The notes: generated by a model not told the origin, from the sequence alone. A DNA stretch of 64,000 nucleotides from Arion vulgaris (GCA_020796225.1 CM036758.1:66415274-66479273); one strand, 5' to 3'. Positions 1-11,072 are shown, counted from the first letter of the stretch. Numbers and translations: made by a program.

Positions 1-122
1 GCGTGAGACACTGATAATAAGGAAAGCAGGCCTAAAGGCAAAACAAGTCAGAATCGCCATATCAGTCACCTTGACAACGTCTTATTTCCTAACCCGTGAA
101 CGCAATGAAGAAGAAGAAGAAC
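1..122 (+). mobile_element. Possible Jockey-like LINE 3' end
   Basis: The stretch ends in a GAA-rich tail preceded by gtgaacgcaatgaagaag. This resembles the 3' tails of the Jockey-like LINEs near 17.69 kb and 49.82 kb (gtgagaacgcagaagaag). The first 90 bases could be the last codons of such a LINE, but no diagnostic motif is visible and the window edge cuts it. Confidence 0.35.
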
Positions 123-124
123 AG

Positions 125-159
125 ATCAATCAATCAATCAATCACTCAATCAATCAATA
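125..159. repeat. (AATC)n microsatellite
   Basis: About eight imperfect copies of tcaa/aatc. The same tetranucleotide forms the tail of S4 SINEs elsewhere in the window (5513-5543, 54583-54592). Confidence 0.85.
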
Positions 160-174
160 CTAGTCATGTTTGAT

Positions 175-420
175 AACGACGATAAATCACAATGTGTTTA
201 TGTGATCAAGTTAGGAAAGTCAAAGACTTCCTGGTAGTTACAAGTTGGTAGATTTCACTGGTCAGTCAGCCTTCTGCTTCGGCTATAATCATTAAAAATA
301 CAAATTCCTACAAATTATCACAATCCTCAAAAATCTGCATCGGAAACCCTCGGTTGTGATACGTAGTTTGTGTACTGATGCTGAGCTCTTACTAACTAAA
401 TAACATTCCCTTGTCGTTTC
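175..420 (+). mobile_element. Degenerate S4 SINE, 3' part
   Basis: It resembles the second half of the S4 copies at 5090-5545 and 54163-54592: gacgataaa, a cttcctggtagtt-like block, an AT-rich stretch, then gaaaccctcggttgtgatacg where S4 has gaccctcgctggtgctacgg. The tRNA-like head is missing. Confidence 0.45.
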
Positions 421-422
421 AA

Positions 423-756
423 ACCTTAGGGTATCGACCGAGTGGTTACTGGGGCCCAAATTGGGGTGTAAAGAATTGAACCACTGCTACCTGCCACGTA
501 TGTTGTAAGAGGCGAGTAAGGAGGTTGGGCGTGGGGCTAGCTATCCCACACCGTAAAAACACTAGATGGCTACAGAACGGAGAGCGAACCGAGTAAACGC
601 TGGCTGAAACTGAACACATCGCTGAAGGATAAGCACCAGAGCTCCAAATGGTGCTGAAAATGTGACGTAAAATCAGATTTCCACATGAATAGAATTTATG
701 GGGAAATTTGGAACACCGGTCTGGGCGGTGATCGGGCGAGAGAGACCTTAGTGTAT
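423..756 (+). mobile_element. S3 SINE with target-site duplication
   Basis: The element proper is about 435-744. It opens with a tRNA-Ser/Leu-like box A block (cgagtggttactgg), carries the shared central domain (gttgtaagaggcgagtaagg), and ends in a short GA tail. Flanks accttagggtat (423-434) and accttagtgtat (745-756) match at 11 of 12 bases and mark the insertion site. A second copy lies at 63083-63426. No box B is obvious. Confidence 0.8.
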
Positions 757-880
757 AAAGTCACTTCACATTTCTAGACCCGAGTGTGCAAGAGGTAGAA
801 GGGCCAATACCTTTCCTCACGTATGAAACGTCGAGTGTGGGATTTAACCCACACCCCTCTTGAGTCCGAGTCGATTTTTG
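757..880 (-). mobile_element. tRNA-like SINE fragment (S9)
   Basis: Similar to 22754-22880: both have cttcac, catttctagaccc, then gaaacgtcgagtgt and aacccacacc. On the minus strand the 22.8-kb copy reads gtgggttcaattctac, a fair RNA polymerase III box B. It is probably the head of another tRNA-derived SINE. Confidence 0.5.
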
Positions 881-1023
881 AACTCTTACATGTAAAACCC
901 GAGAACACATGGTTATTCACAAAAGTGCACTGCAGTTGGTTTTAGCAATCAATGAACATTCAGACATTAATGGGTATATTTCATCAGATCAATATTCGAT
1001 GCAATGTCGACAAACATGTTACT

Positions 1024-1668
1024 ATCAAATAGAAAGGAATGCAGACATATATGTATATAATAGAAAGGAATGCAAGACATATATATGTATATAATAGAAA
1101 GGAATGCAAGACATATATATGTGTATATAATAGAAAGGAATGCAAGACATATATGTGTATATAATAGAAAGGAATGCAAGACATATATATGTGTATATAA
1201 TAGAAAGGAATGCAAGACATATATGTGTATATAATAGAAAGGAATACAAGACATATATATGTGTATATAATAGAAAGGAATGCAAGACATATATATATGT
1301 GTATATAATAGAAAGGAATGCAAGACATATATATGTGTATATAATAGAAAGGAATGCAAGACATATATATGTGTATATAATAGAAAGGAATGCAAGACAT
1401 ATATGTGTATATAATAGAAAGGAATACAAGACATATATGTGTATATAATAGAAAGGAATACAAGACATATATGTGTATATAATAGAAAGGAATGCAAGAC
1501 ATATATATGTGTATATAATAGAAAGGAATGCAAGACATATATATGTGTATATAATAGAAAGGAATACAAGACATATATGTGTATATAATAGAAAGGAATG
1601 CAAGACATATATATGTGTATATAATCGAAAGGAATGCAAGACATATATATGTGTATATAGGTTTTATG
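1024..1668. repeat. 34-36-bp minisatellite, about 18 copies
   Basis: Tandem units of agaaaggaatgcaagacata followed by a variable (ta)n gtgtatata block. Copies differ mainly in the number of ta steps, giving 34-36 bp. Long open frames on both strands here follow from the repeat and are not evidence of a protein. Confidence 0.95.
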
Positions 1669-1688
1669 GACTTCACATTTTCTCAACA

Positions 1689-1894
1689 AGGGGTCTCTAG
1701 CTAAGTAGTTAGGCCGGTAGTTGCGTTCCGATGTCGTGGGTGAGAATCTAGGATACGTTAGTTCTGTATAACCAGTGTATTTTTTTCCAGATATCCCTAA
1801 GATTGTTGCTGGAGCTACGGAGTTAGTGTTTTGTGCACTACTCTCGGCAGGTGGCGTGTCGTTTCTGTGGAGAAGAATTGAGTCATATTAGGTA
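1689..1894 (+). mobile_element. S6 SINE, interrupted
   Basis: The head ggggtctctagctaagtag matches the S6 head amplified at 11703-12299. The body contains ccctaagattgttgctggag and ctacggagtt...ttttgtgca, as in the S6 copies at 12770-12970, 18265-18470 and 25635-25875. An S1 SINE is inserted near its 3' end. The remainder (gaagtcaatc) resumes after 2164. Confidence 0.7.
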
Positions 1895-2164
1895 AATCGC
1901 CTGTGCGGTGCCGGGGCCCGCAAGGGAAGCAAAGAATAGTACCACTGCGACCTACAAGGCATGTTATAAGAGGCGACTGATGTAGGACCTAGGGAAGCTA
2001 CCTAGTAAATAAAAAGCGTTGTAGAAATCGGATGTGCTGGCCTACTTGTAGGTGCATAACTGACACAGCGTACAATCGCTCTTAGACTCAGATCATATAG
2101 AAATCACACAGAGTGTTTAACAAGTGGTCGATATGGAGCGTTTGAAGAAGAAGAATGTTAGGTA
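1888..2164 (+). mobile_element. S1 SINE inserted in S6
   Basis: Element about 1895-2157, flanked by ttaggta at 1888-1894 and 2158-2164. It carries ggggcccgcaagggaagc, the central domain (catgttataagaggcgact), a middle part with gtgcataactg and acaatcgctc, and ends gcgtttgaagaagaag. Other S1 copies: 10090, 12331, 16798, 19922, 24810, 46330 and 59605. Confidence 0.85.
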
Positions 2165-2190
2165 GGAAGTCAATCTTTTTCCCTGACCAA

Positions 2191-2688
2191 CGGCACACGA
2201 TGGGTGTTGTATTTCATCACAGCAATTACCATTACTTCTGTGTGTTTCTCTGTTACCAGATTGAGGTTAGGTCGACCAGAGAGCTGTACGGTATGAAAAA
2301 ATCCCACTTCACTTGGGGGATTCCGAAATCTGAGAACACTCATCTAGGAAGCAAGTACATCATGGTCCTGAAGTGGAGGATATTACGACGTTGAAGTAGT
2401 ACGTGATTGATCAGGAGTTGACGGACATTAGTTAGGCGTGAAAAACACTTCCGTTTATTTAAGACACCCCCGCCATGTTGAACGTGTTATTATTGTTACT
2501 CGTTAAGTATTCAGTATTAACGAGATTTATTTGGACAGCTGTAGACTAAACAAATTGTTGTTCCTGAGAAATATGTTGTGTTTGGTTGAAAGGAGGAACA
2601 GTTATCGTAATTGTGATGTGAACAATCTTTGAACACTCAAATCACACAAAGAGTGGTTATACCAAAAGTTAAACATATATACTCTAAG
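2191..2688. other. Unassigned stretch
   Basis: AT-rich sequence with no recognised gene or repeat. The 15-mer cggcacacgatgggt near 2190-2205 recurs at 3391-3405, which hints at a diverged shared repeat. Confidence 0.4.
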
Positions 2689-3168
2689 GCTACGACGCCA
2701 ATTTTAAAATGCAAACATGTCACTATGAACACAAAAGAGCACTGTTCAACACAATTTTCTCCCACATCCAAACCTGGACGCTGATATCAAATGATAGAAG
2801 AAAACTAACCACAGAGATGAAGTGTCTACGCAGAATGTTGGGGGTAACAAGAAGAGACAGGTTGAGAATTGAAGACATCAGGAAACAATAGTGGGTACAT
2901 CATCAGTAATGAACTTCATCAAGAAACAACAAATTAAATGGTTCGGCCACATAAGCAGATTACCAACAGAGAGTGGAACTCAAAAAGCAATGTAGATCCG
3001 ATACAATGGGTACAAAGCAAAAGATCAGCCCCGCAAAAGGTGGACCTCAGAGATAACATAGGCGACGAAAGACAATATTTATGAAGCGCATACAAGGGCT
3101 CGTTCTAGAAATCTCTTCTTATCCTGATGCCGTGAGGTAAAACCGGATTGTAGAAAAGAAAGAAAGGA
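2689..3168 (+). pseudogene. RTEf LINE 3' end, broken
   Basis: The reading frame gives QTWTLISNDRRKLTTEMKC, then, after an in-frame stop and a frame change, QQIKWFGHIS. These are the familiar C-terminal blocks of RTE-like reverse transcriptases (TWTL...EMKCLRR; KWFGH). The end (tcctgatgccgtgaggtaaa, then an A/G-rich tail) recurs at 14715-14822. It is 5'-truncated with frameshifts, so non-functional. Confidence 0.75.
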
Positions 3169-3176
3169 ATCCTTTA

Positions 3177-3346
3177 TCATACCTCGATGTCATACATCGA
3201 TGTCATACCTCGATGTCATACCTCGATGTCATACCTCGATGTCATACCTCGATGTCATACCTCGATGTCATACCTCGATGTCATACCTCGATGTCATACC
3301 TCGATGTCATACCTCGATGTCATACCTCGATGTCATACCTCGATGT
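3177..3346. repeat. 13-bp minisatellite, 13 copies
   Basis: Tandem tcatacctcgatg, almost perfectly conserved; one unit near 3190 has cataca in place of catacc. Because 13 is not a multiple of three, the unit runs through all frames and opens several spurious ORFs. Confidence 0.97.
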
Positions 3347-3479
3347 ATTTTGTGGAATACGGTTTTAGGTCCGTATTTTTCAATTACAATCGGCACACGA
3401 TGGGTAATGTGGCCAACATCACGCCGGTCACCTTGACTTCCCAGTACTTTTCCTGGTAGCATATTTAGGCTGGTTTTGT

Positions 3480-3600
3480 CTGAGATCCGTTACGATCTGA
3501 CAACTATTCCACGGCCACTGTAGAATTGAACCCGAACCACGTGCCTAAGAAGCTAATTGACTAAGAACTACGCTACTGCGGCTTTCATAGTTTTTAGACA
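3480..3600 (-). mobile_element. tRNA-like SINE head
   Basis: On the minus strand, agcgtagttcttagtcaatt looks like a box A region and gggttcaattctac (about 3531-3544) fits box B. A Pol III tRNA-derived SINE head is likely; no body could be matched. Confidence 0.45.
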
Positions 3601-3724
3601 CATAAAGAGACGGAGAAGATATTTAACCCATTCGCTCTCCTGAGCAGATATACCAGCTTGCAGTATTTTTTTAGAATGACGCAAAGCCAGTATACTAGCT
3701 TATTCAGTATACATTGTCATATAA

Positions 3725-3955
3725 ATGAGTTTGATGATCAAGAAACATTACGGAGGGAAATAGCTAAAGAAGGAGGCATATTGGCAAAGAACAGAAGATG
3801 AAAACCATAGAGATGATGGATTCAGGATGTGCTAGATAACTTGAGCAAGACGGCATCTGGGGCTGGAGACCTGGCTTGTGAGATTAATAAATTATGTAGA
3901 ACTGTTAGGGTGACAAAATAGTTCTGCTTAGGAGAATCTATTGGATGATGATATA
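3725..3955 (+). mobile_element. RTEc LINE 3' fragment
   Basis: Shares gaaggaggcata...ggcaaag, gatggattcaggatgt, ctgg...gagacctgg and a (GAT) tail with the fuller copies at 24320-24795 and 60270-60745. It is the non-coding or last coding part of an RTE-like LINE, 5'-truncated. Confidence 0.6.
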
Positions 3956-4019
3956 CTAGAAAGAAGAAGAAACTTGAGCAGAAACAAAAATATTAAAAGA
4001 ATATATTGTTGTATGTTAT

Positions 4020-4590
4020 GTTATGCGATCGACGTCATAGCACATTGGGCATTTCCATTCGTTATCTGTCCTCCGCTGCTGCAGCCACCCCAAAGTCCAT
4101 TTAATCACCGTACACATGCGAAGTTGATTAGTATATCTTCACTTTCTACCACAAAGACAACACTGTCTGGCATGTCCCAACTTAACGCCTAATTCTCGAA
4201 CTCGTTCCAGTGTCTGAGACTTGCTCATGTCACATAAATGAGAGCGTACCGCATTGATGATATCGGTTCTGTCCATATTTCTGCCCGTTTGAGTCGGAGC
4301 ATTGTTTGCAAGAAAGTCAGCACGCTCGTTACCCTGCACTCCAGCATGTCCAGGTGTGTACATCCAAGTCAATTTCTTGAGATGTGATCTCCGAATGCTG
4401 TCCACCCACTCCACGTGCAGACTTCCAGATTCAATCCTTTGAAACATATTCATCGAGTCTGATCTCGTAATAATACGAGTATTGCTCAGCCGTCCACGAC
4501 AGAGCCCTGGAGGCAGCGGTGATCTTCATAGTCATGCTCGATGTCGTCGTCTCATTATACATTGTTGTATAGTCTGTGCAGTTCAGTTCC
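4020..4590 (-). pseudogene. Ib LINE RNase H domain and 3' end
   Basis: The minus strand encodes the end of an RNase H domain: SMTMKITAASRALSW, a displaced SDSMNM block, then YTPGHAGVQGNERADFLA and a tail motif DMSKSQTLERVRELGVKLG. In RNase H the residue after SMTM is normally the catalytic Glu; here it reads Lys. A frame change separates the first block from the rest. Other Ib copies lie at 19000-19580, 44605-46310, 52890-53300 and 55100-55665. This is a dead 5'-truncated insertion. Confidence 0.8.
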
Positions 4591-4602
4591 TAATTCCCAT
4601 CC

Positions 4603-4720
4603 ATATGTTATCACAGGAAAAATTGACGAACTCAGCCATCCGTATGTTATCCCAGGAAAAATTGGCGCACTCAGCCATCCATATGTTCTCACAGGAAAAA
4701 TTGACGCACTCAGCCATTTT
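4603..4720. repeat. 39-bp tandem repeat, 3 copies
   Basis: Three units built on atgttatcacaggaaaaatt followed by gacgaactcagccatccgt, with a few substitutions. They lie just beyond the upstream edge of the Ib LINE fragment. Confidence 0.9.
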
Positions 4721-5089
4721 ACTTCGTTATCCTGCCTGTGTTATGACATATTTTCTTCATAGTATTTCACACATACACTTTCATGACCAGCCTTCTGACG
4801 GTTAGATTATATAGATATATATGTAATTATTTCGAGAAATCGATAGGTAGATCATGATATATATATTTAAGTATATGAAAGTTGCAAGACAGTGTCAACT
4901 AATGGGGGATGTATAGCTAGTTGCGCTAATTATGTTGTGATAAAGTCTGTTAGGTGGAGCCGAAGTTGAGCTGCTAATAATGAGGTGTTACAGGAAGCTA
5001 ATCAAAAAGAAGCCGTGAATAATAATTAGTGCATCAATAACATAGGATTTAAAAAACACAGGTGTGTTTACCTGTGTTGCAGTTCGGGG

Positions 5090-5511
5090 GTCTCTGTGGG
5101 GATATCAGTGGAGTAGAGGTTAGACGCTCGTGTCAAATGTATCAGGTTCGCTCCCTCGTGGAGCCATCTGGATATTTTCCCAGAGATCCCTGGTCTCAGT
5201 GTAGGTAAGATCGAGTTCCTAGTCCTATCGGAAACGGACGATAAAACGTAGGTCCTGTGATCAATTTGTGCACTCAAAAGAACTTTGGCAGTTCAAACTC
5301 GAGAAGAGAAGCCCGGAAAGTCGCTGCCCGTGCAAAAAAAAAATTAGAAAAACATTAACAATACAATTCCTGTAAAATATCATTACCACCTCCAACTTAC
5401 ATCGAGGACCCTCGCTGGTGCTACGGAGTTCGTGCACTGTAGCTTAGATCTTCCTGTAAGAAAAGATCGAGTCACATGGTTACTCCCGAAGTGCAATGAT
5501 AATGGTCATAT

Positions 5512-5545
<34 letters not shown>
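5090..5545 (+). mobile_element. S4 SINE with AATC tail
   Basis: tRNA-like head (gtggagtagaggttagacg, then tatcaggttcgctccctcg resembling box B), body with agagatccctggtctcagtg, tcgagttcctagtcctatc and ggaccctcgctggtgctacg, and an (AATC)n tail at 5513-5543. Other copies: 25200-25300 (fragment), 54163-54592 and 62976-63650. Confidence 0.8.
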
Positions 5546-5619
5546 TGTGACTCAATGCAGTCTATCCAGTATCAGATCAGGAGTCCTTCCTTCCTTCCTT
5601 TCGTTCGCTTGAAATATGT

Positions 5620-6537
5620 CTATATATTCAATGTTGTCTCTTGTATGAACTTCACTGTCTTTTGTAGCTCACACAGAGGTCCGTGTAGTTTTATGTCGAG
5701 TGTTGTTTCGTTAGGCCAGTGAGTTTGCCTCAGTGTATCATATTTGGGGCAGTCTTGAAGTATGTGCTCTGCAGTCTGGTTTGCCTGTCCACATGTACAC
5801 ATGGCTGAATTGCCAATCTTGAATTTTGTATACATGTGGCTGCGGAGCCGATTGTGTCCTGTTCTAAGGCGCAGAATCACAACTTGTTCCAATCTGCTCA
5901 TATTATAGTAATCGTCTTGTGTTGGTATTTGTGGCTTTCTCATTGATTTAATCATCCTTTTCTTTTGGTGGTAGGTAACTGGCACATCCGGCTGCTCTCC
6001 TGCAGCACCTTCCTTGGCCAATCGGTCTGCTGTTTCATTTCCTGGTATTCCACAGTGAGAGGGTATCCACTGCAAGACAACCCTGCGATGCTTGGACAAT
6101 TTAGACAGTAGGGTCTGTAGACCTGGCAATTTTCTGGACTGAAGTGCTTGGAGTGCTGATTTTGCATCAGTCAAAAATACAACAGGTTGAGGATCGGGTC
6201 TGGTATTCAACAGTTTTTCAGTTGCCACCTTGATTGCCTGAATTTCTGCATCATAGTTGTGACAGAATTTCCCCGTTGGCACTTTAATCGCATCTCTAGC
6301 GTTGTTTGGGTATTCTATGTACACTCCTGCTCCTCCATTCTTCACTGCATTTTCTGCTGACCCATCCGTGTATACCCGGACCCAGAGGTCATGTGGGTAT
6401 TCTTCATCAAGTAAACTGAGAGTGACTGTCTTGCGTTGTATGCTGTTCTGCTCATCCTTGTCGAATATTCCTTTCACTTCTGTCTGGATACATACTTCTG
6501 GTTCAGTCTCCTCTCTCCAAGGGGTTTGCTCTGGCAC
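5620..6537 (-). pseudogene. J1 RNase H domain and C-terminal Cys motif
   Basis: An open frame of 305 residues that would degrade RNA in the RNA/DNA hybrid made during retrotransposition. Catalytic positions are all visible: Asp in VYTDGSAE (about residue 58), Glu in YDAEIQAI, Asp in FLTDAKSA, and SHCGIPGNETAD with His and Asp. A C-terminal CTCGQANQTAEHILQDCP motif, typical of Jockey-like LINEs, follows. This part is intact, but its link to the upstream RT is frameshifted, so it is a fragment of a larger polyprotein and probably not a separate gene. Confidence 0.88.
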
Positions 6538-6723
6538 AGACTTTAGGGAATGCCAACTTTTGGTAGGTCTGAAGTTTGCCTATTCAGTCTTTGGCCTGGT
6601 GAATAAAGCTGCTTCTTTTCAGCCGCCCCAATGCTAGATTTTGAAATCTGTTTTCCATTGGGTGGCTTGGCATACTCAGAAACTTTTCTGCCTGCGTCAT
6701 CACTTTTGTGTCTCTGCGTTCTC

Positions 6724-8420
6724 TCAGTGCTTGTATTCCCCCACTCTTTCCATCTCCACTATTGGTGTTGTTTTCATTGCTCCTGTGATGACACGAAGCG
6801 CCTGGTTTTGCACCTTATCCAGTTCTCCTAATGTGGTATTTGATGCTGGACACCATGCAGCTGACCCATATTCCAGGTGTGGTCGTATGCCCTGCTGATA
6901 AATATTTTTAAGTATTTTTGACTGGCGCCCCATGTGGTTCCACTTAATTTTCTCAGGATGGCTAACTTCCTCCTGGCCTTTGCTGCTGCTTTGTTGATGT
7001 GCTGCTTCCATGTCAGTCTATCATCGAATGTAACTCTGAGATAGGTGGGTTGCTTGTCTTCTCTTAGCAGTTCTCCATTTATTTTAATGGTGCCAGCTTT
7101 TTGTTTGGGAGAGAGAGTAAAGAGTGTAGTGCTGCACTTATCTGTGTTGATGCTGACACACCATCTGTTTGCCCATGAGGTTAAGGCATCTACAGCTCTT
7201 TGTATCAATTTGGTGGCCACTGTTGCATACTCATTTGTGCACCATATTACCAGATCATCAGCGTACATTGCAACTTTTACTCCTTGTGGTAACTCAGCAA
7301 CCAGGTCGTTGATGAAAATCAAGAAGAGTGTGGGGAACAATACTCCTCCTTGAGGGACGCCATGACGCAGTAGAACTTTTTTTACTCTTGAGTCCATCTA
7401 GATGCACTCTGGCTTTTCTGTTATGTAAGTATGCTTTTATCCATCTGTACATCCTACCCTTTATTCTACTATTTCTCAGTTTCTTCAGCAGTCCTTCTTT
7501 CCAAACCTTGTCAAAGGCTTTCCTTAGGTCTATCCATGTCGCTAGTACCAGTTTCTTATCTTGGAACGCGTCCTCAATCTCCTGAGAAAGGTACGTTGCT
7601 TGGTCTTCAGTAGAGTAGCACTGCCTGAAACCTGCCTGCTGTGACACAAGAATGTTTTCGCTTTCAAGATACCACTGCAGTCGGAGATTGATTATACGTT
7701 CCATTGTTTTGCAGAGACAACTTGTAAGACTGATCGGTCGGTAGCTGGAGGCAGAAGAACTATCTTTTCCAGGTTTCGAGAGCGGTATCATGATTGCTTC
7801 TCTCCAGGTCTGTGGAACTTGACCCAAGATCCAACAATTATTGTAAATCTGCAGTAACTTTGTTTTTGCTGCAGTTCCTAAGTTCTTAATCATCTCATTG
7901 GACACTCCATCAGCTCCTGGTGATTTTCTCAATTTTAATTTGGATATTGCTAGTTCCAGTTCTTTAAATGTGATTGGGGTCTTCATCACTTCAGGTATTG
8001 TTTCGTCTTGCTCAACATTTTGCTTTTTCTCACGAATCTCTCGCTGTTTCGTTGTGCTAATTTCAATATTGCTGTCTTTAGCAAAGGAGTCTGCAAAATG
8101 ATCAGCTGCCTGTTTTCCTGTGAGGATGTTTCCATCTTTGTTTAATGCAATCTTTGGATTTCTCCTTGTACCTTCATCATTAAGTTGTTTTACCAGCTTC
8201 CACAGCTTCCTGGTATCTCTTTCAAAGTTTAAGGACTCTGTTTTTTTTCCTTCCAGCTCCTCCGCCTGGCCTGCAGCTTGGCCCTTTGAAATATAGCCTT
8301 GGCATGCTGATATTTGTTGTGGTGTTCTTGGCATGGAGTGGTCTCTGCCTGCTTTCGTGAAATTTCTACATTATTGTGAAGTAGTTCCAATTCACTACTC
8401 CAGTAAGGTGTGTAGTGCTT
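6724..8420 (-). pseudogene. J1 reverse transcriptase domain, frameshifted
   Basis: RT motifs occur in order: SPGADGVSNEMIKNLG, SYRPISLTSCLCKTMERI, QQAGFRQCYSTEDQ, TWIDLRKAFDKVW (motif A Asp), HGVPQGGVLFPTLF (motif B), MYADDLVIW (motif C, YADD), then the thumb region up to QGIRPHLEYGSAAW. At least three frame changes are needed to follow it: near 8240 at an A-run, near 7370, and near 6900. A stop at 8421 ends the endonuclease frame just upstream. The catalytic residues survive but the frame does not. Confidence 0.9.
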
Positions 8421-9260
8421 TCAGAGCCCTCTAGGAATTGTTTCGCAGGCAGCCTGTTTTATGCATCGGCTGAACTCATCAACTACCTTGTTGATGTCCT
8501 TGTCAGTAGATAGACCTAGTGTCAGTATACTGGTGCGATGCTTATACATTGTCCAATCTGCCTTCTTGTAATTCCACCTAGATAGAGTGCTGCTCTCCCT
8601 GATGGGTTGATTTTCAACAGTGAGAAATACTGGCCGATGGTCGCTGCCTCCTAGCTGTTTCCCAACAACACGTGTAATGTTCCATTCCAGGTCTGAGGAG
8701 TGGAATGCCAAGTCTGGTGTAGAGGTGGTGTGCCATGATCTGGAGTAGAAGGTTGGCTGATCTTTGGGCTGATTGACAAGGATTAGTTTGTTGTCATCCT
8801 GCCAGTTTTCAAGCTCCTCGCCCCTACTGTCCATGTGGTCATACCCCCAGCTCTGTGAGTGACTATTGAAGTCCCCGCACACTATGAGTCTTTCCTTTGT
8901 TGGAATTGTGACCAGTGCCAGTGGGCGGTCACTTGGACAGTAGTAGTTGATTAAGTGAAACTCTGTACTTGCCGTCCTAAGATGCAGCATCTGATATTCT
9001 GCACCCTCCATGTACTCCTCAAACTGACATGTGGTGATGTTGTTTCTCACAAGTGTCAGTACTCCACCCTTTCTTCTATTTTTCGGTCTGATCGGTAGCA
9101 CTGGAAGCCTCTGACTTTGAAGGCTACATCTTCATTCAGGTGGGTCTCTTGCAAACAGCATACATGTACTTGTTCTTCATTTAGTATGTTTTCAAGTTCT
9201 ACTTTTTTGCTGTAGCCATCTTTTTGCTGTTCACACCCTCAGCATTCCAGTGCATTATTT
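8421..9260 (-). pseudogene. J1 AP-like endonuclease domain, frameshifted
   Basis: An exonuclease/endonuclease/phosphatase-type domain that nicks the target for priming. Visible motifs: MHWNAEGVNS (Asn), VCCLQETHL (Glu), CGDFNSHSQSWG (Asp/Asn) and GGSDHRPVFL (Asp/His). The first block is in one frame to about 9199 and the rest in another, so a frame change lies near 9100-9200. All expected catalytic residues can be found. Confidence 0.88.
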
Positions 9261-9852
9261 TAAGAAATTGGCCAGTTGCTCTATTCCCATGCCTCCTGGC
9301 TCCACAGGGCAAATGAGAAGGACATCCAGTAGCTGGGGTTGGGCCCTTTCGAGGTAGAGGGCCCGGCACTGCACCTGCCTGAGTGTCCGTCACAGGGCGA
9401 GCACCATATCTTTTAAATACATAGACATATTCATATGCGTTTATGCGTGGCAACCTGATTGCTATAGTGCGCCTCTTGGCTGGTTGCCTCCGACTTCAGC
9501 ACTCTTATTGCTAGAGAAGACTGTGGTCTAACTCGAGGGATAGAAAAATTGTAAAAGAAGTAGGAGATAAGACAAGAAAAAGATGCCCTCCTCAAGAGAG
9601 AGGAGGGCTGCCATTTAACCCATGGTTGGGGGATGGGTTGGTTGCAGCCAGAGCATTTTCCACTCGCCGGTGGGTTCTGCGCTGTCACCTTATGAGGCCC
9701 CATCCTGCTCCCCGCCTTTTGGTCTGGCCTTTCACCTTCAGTCTGTTCGGCTTGGTTAGACCGCCAGGAGTTAGACTCCCGCCGACATAGCCTGAAGGAT
9801 CACCAAGGCACGCAAACCCTCCAACCACGATAAGGTAGGCTAATCTGGAGGG
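9261..9852 (-). other. J1 5' leader
   Basis: This region precedes the endonuclease. It contains a 90-codon open stretch with SGKCSGCNQPI, possibly the start of a zinc-binding domain, but no full gag or zinc-knuckle series. The extreme 5' end reads ccctccagattagcctac, then taacttatcgtgg-like sequence with gttggagggtttgcg. It may hold the internal Pol II promoter expected of such LINEs; that is inference. Confidence 0.5.
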
Positions 9853-9865
9853 AGATCAGGAGTCT

Positions 9866-10089
9866 GTTACAATTTCTTTTTCAGACACATTACATAGGGA
9901 ATGTAAGCAATTTCTCCATACCGTTCTATCAGTGGCAACTCGTTCACTGAATACTATGCAATACAGTCCAATATTTATCGACTCTTTTAATAAAGTTCTT
10001 TTCAGGGTTTCTCTAGGGCGATCTGTCTTTATTTAAGTATGTGTCAGCAATTTCAATGCCTGCTTTCAATCCGTTGATACGTCAGTGTG
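9866..10089. other. Unassigned stretch
   Basis: No gene or known repeat seen between the J1 TSD and the S1 SINE. Confidence 0.4.
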
Positions 10090-10336
10090 GTTCTGAGGCC
10101 CACAAGGGGAGCAAAGAATAGTACCACAGCGATCTATAAGGAAGTCGTAACAGGCGACTGAGGTAGAACCTGGGAAGCTACCTAGTAAATAAAAAGCGTC
10201 GTAGAAATCGGATAGTCTGGCCTTCTTGTATACGCATAACTGGCACAGCGTACAATCGCTCTTAGGCTCAGATCACATACAAATCACAAAGAGTTGTTAA
10301 CAAGTTGTCGATATGGAGCGTTCGAAGAAGAAGTAA
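10090..10336 (+). mobile_element. S1 SINE
   Basis: Contains gcaaagaatagtaccac, a diverged central domain (gtcgtaacaggcgactgagg), gtagaaatcggat, gcataactggcacagcgtac and the 3' end gagcgttcgaagaagaag. Its head is shortened. It directly borders the 9-bp array. Confidence 0.85.
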
Positions 10337-10347
10337 TAGATGACTAC

Positions 10348-10905
10348 AACATGACATCAACATAGACAACATAGACAACATAGACAACATAGACAACATA
10401 GACAACATAGACAACAACATAGACAACATAGACAACATGACATCAACATAGACAACATAGACAACATAGACAACAACATAGACAACATGACATCAACATA
10501 GACAACATAGACAACATGACATCAACATAGACAACATAGACAACATAGACAACATAGACAACAACATAGACAACATAGACAACATGACATCAACATAGAC
10601 AACATAGACAACATGACATCAACATAGACAACATAGACACCATGACATCAACATAGATAACATGACATCAACATAGACAACATAGACAACATGACATCAA
10701 CATAGACAACATAGACAACATGACATCAACATAGACAACATAGATAACATGACATCAACATAGACAACATGACATCAACATAGACAGCATAGACAACATG
10801 ACATCAACATAGACAACATAGACAACATGACATCAACATAGACAACATAGACAACATAGACAACATGACATCAACATAGACAACATAGACAGCATAGACA
10901 ACATA
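10348..10905. repeat. Composite 9-bp array with higher-order units
   Basis: The base unit is catagacaa (9 bp). It alternates with a variant block catgacatcaa, which punctuates the array every one to four base units, so longer units are repeated as well. Several single-base variants occur (gataac, gacagc, gacacc). Confidence 0.95.
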
Positions 10906-10914
10906 CATAGCTTC

Positions 10915-11072
10915 TTCTTCTTTTGCTATCGCACGCTGTCAATACAGACGTTAATCATGACGTCTGGTACAATGTGCTTCTAACTGATTTTTGCGTGAGG
11001 CCTCCTTACCATTTAACTGGTCTCCCTCGCCATAGCTGCGAGCCTTCGTCGACTTCAGAGCTAGCATACATA
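10915..11072 (-). mobile_element. S7 SINE remnant
   Basis: Short blocks ctgatttttgcgtga, cctcgccata and tcgacttcagag occur in the same order as in the S7 copy at 47421-47761. The rest has diverged and the tRNA-like head is absent. Confidence 0.45.

Larger units (their letters stand above)
5574..9864 (-). mobile_element. J1: Jockey-like LINE, near full length, with TSDs
   Basis: The element spans 5586-9852 (4267 bp) and is flanked by agatcaggagtc at 5574-5585 and 9853-9864. Read on the minus strand it has a roughly 600-bp leader, an endonuclease domain, a reverse transcriptase, an RNase H domain and a (GGAA)n tail at about 5586-5600. The order EN-RT-RNH and the late Cys/His motif place it in the I/Jockey group of LINEs. 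No gag-like ORF1 is present. Several frameshifts and stops break the polyprotein, so it cannot move by itself. It is the longest LINE in the window. Confidence 0.92.

Noticed and set aside
967..1689. Minus-strand open frames of 204-240 codons as a repeat protein
   Set aside because: They are produced by the 34-36-bp array, occur in three overlapping frames at once, and have no coding flanks.
3176..3346. CRISPR array
   Set aside because: The 13-bp direct repeats are head-to-tail without spacers, and all surrounding sequence is eukaryotic retroelement.
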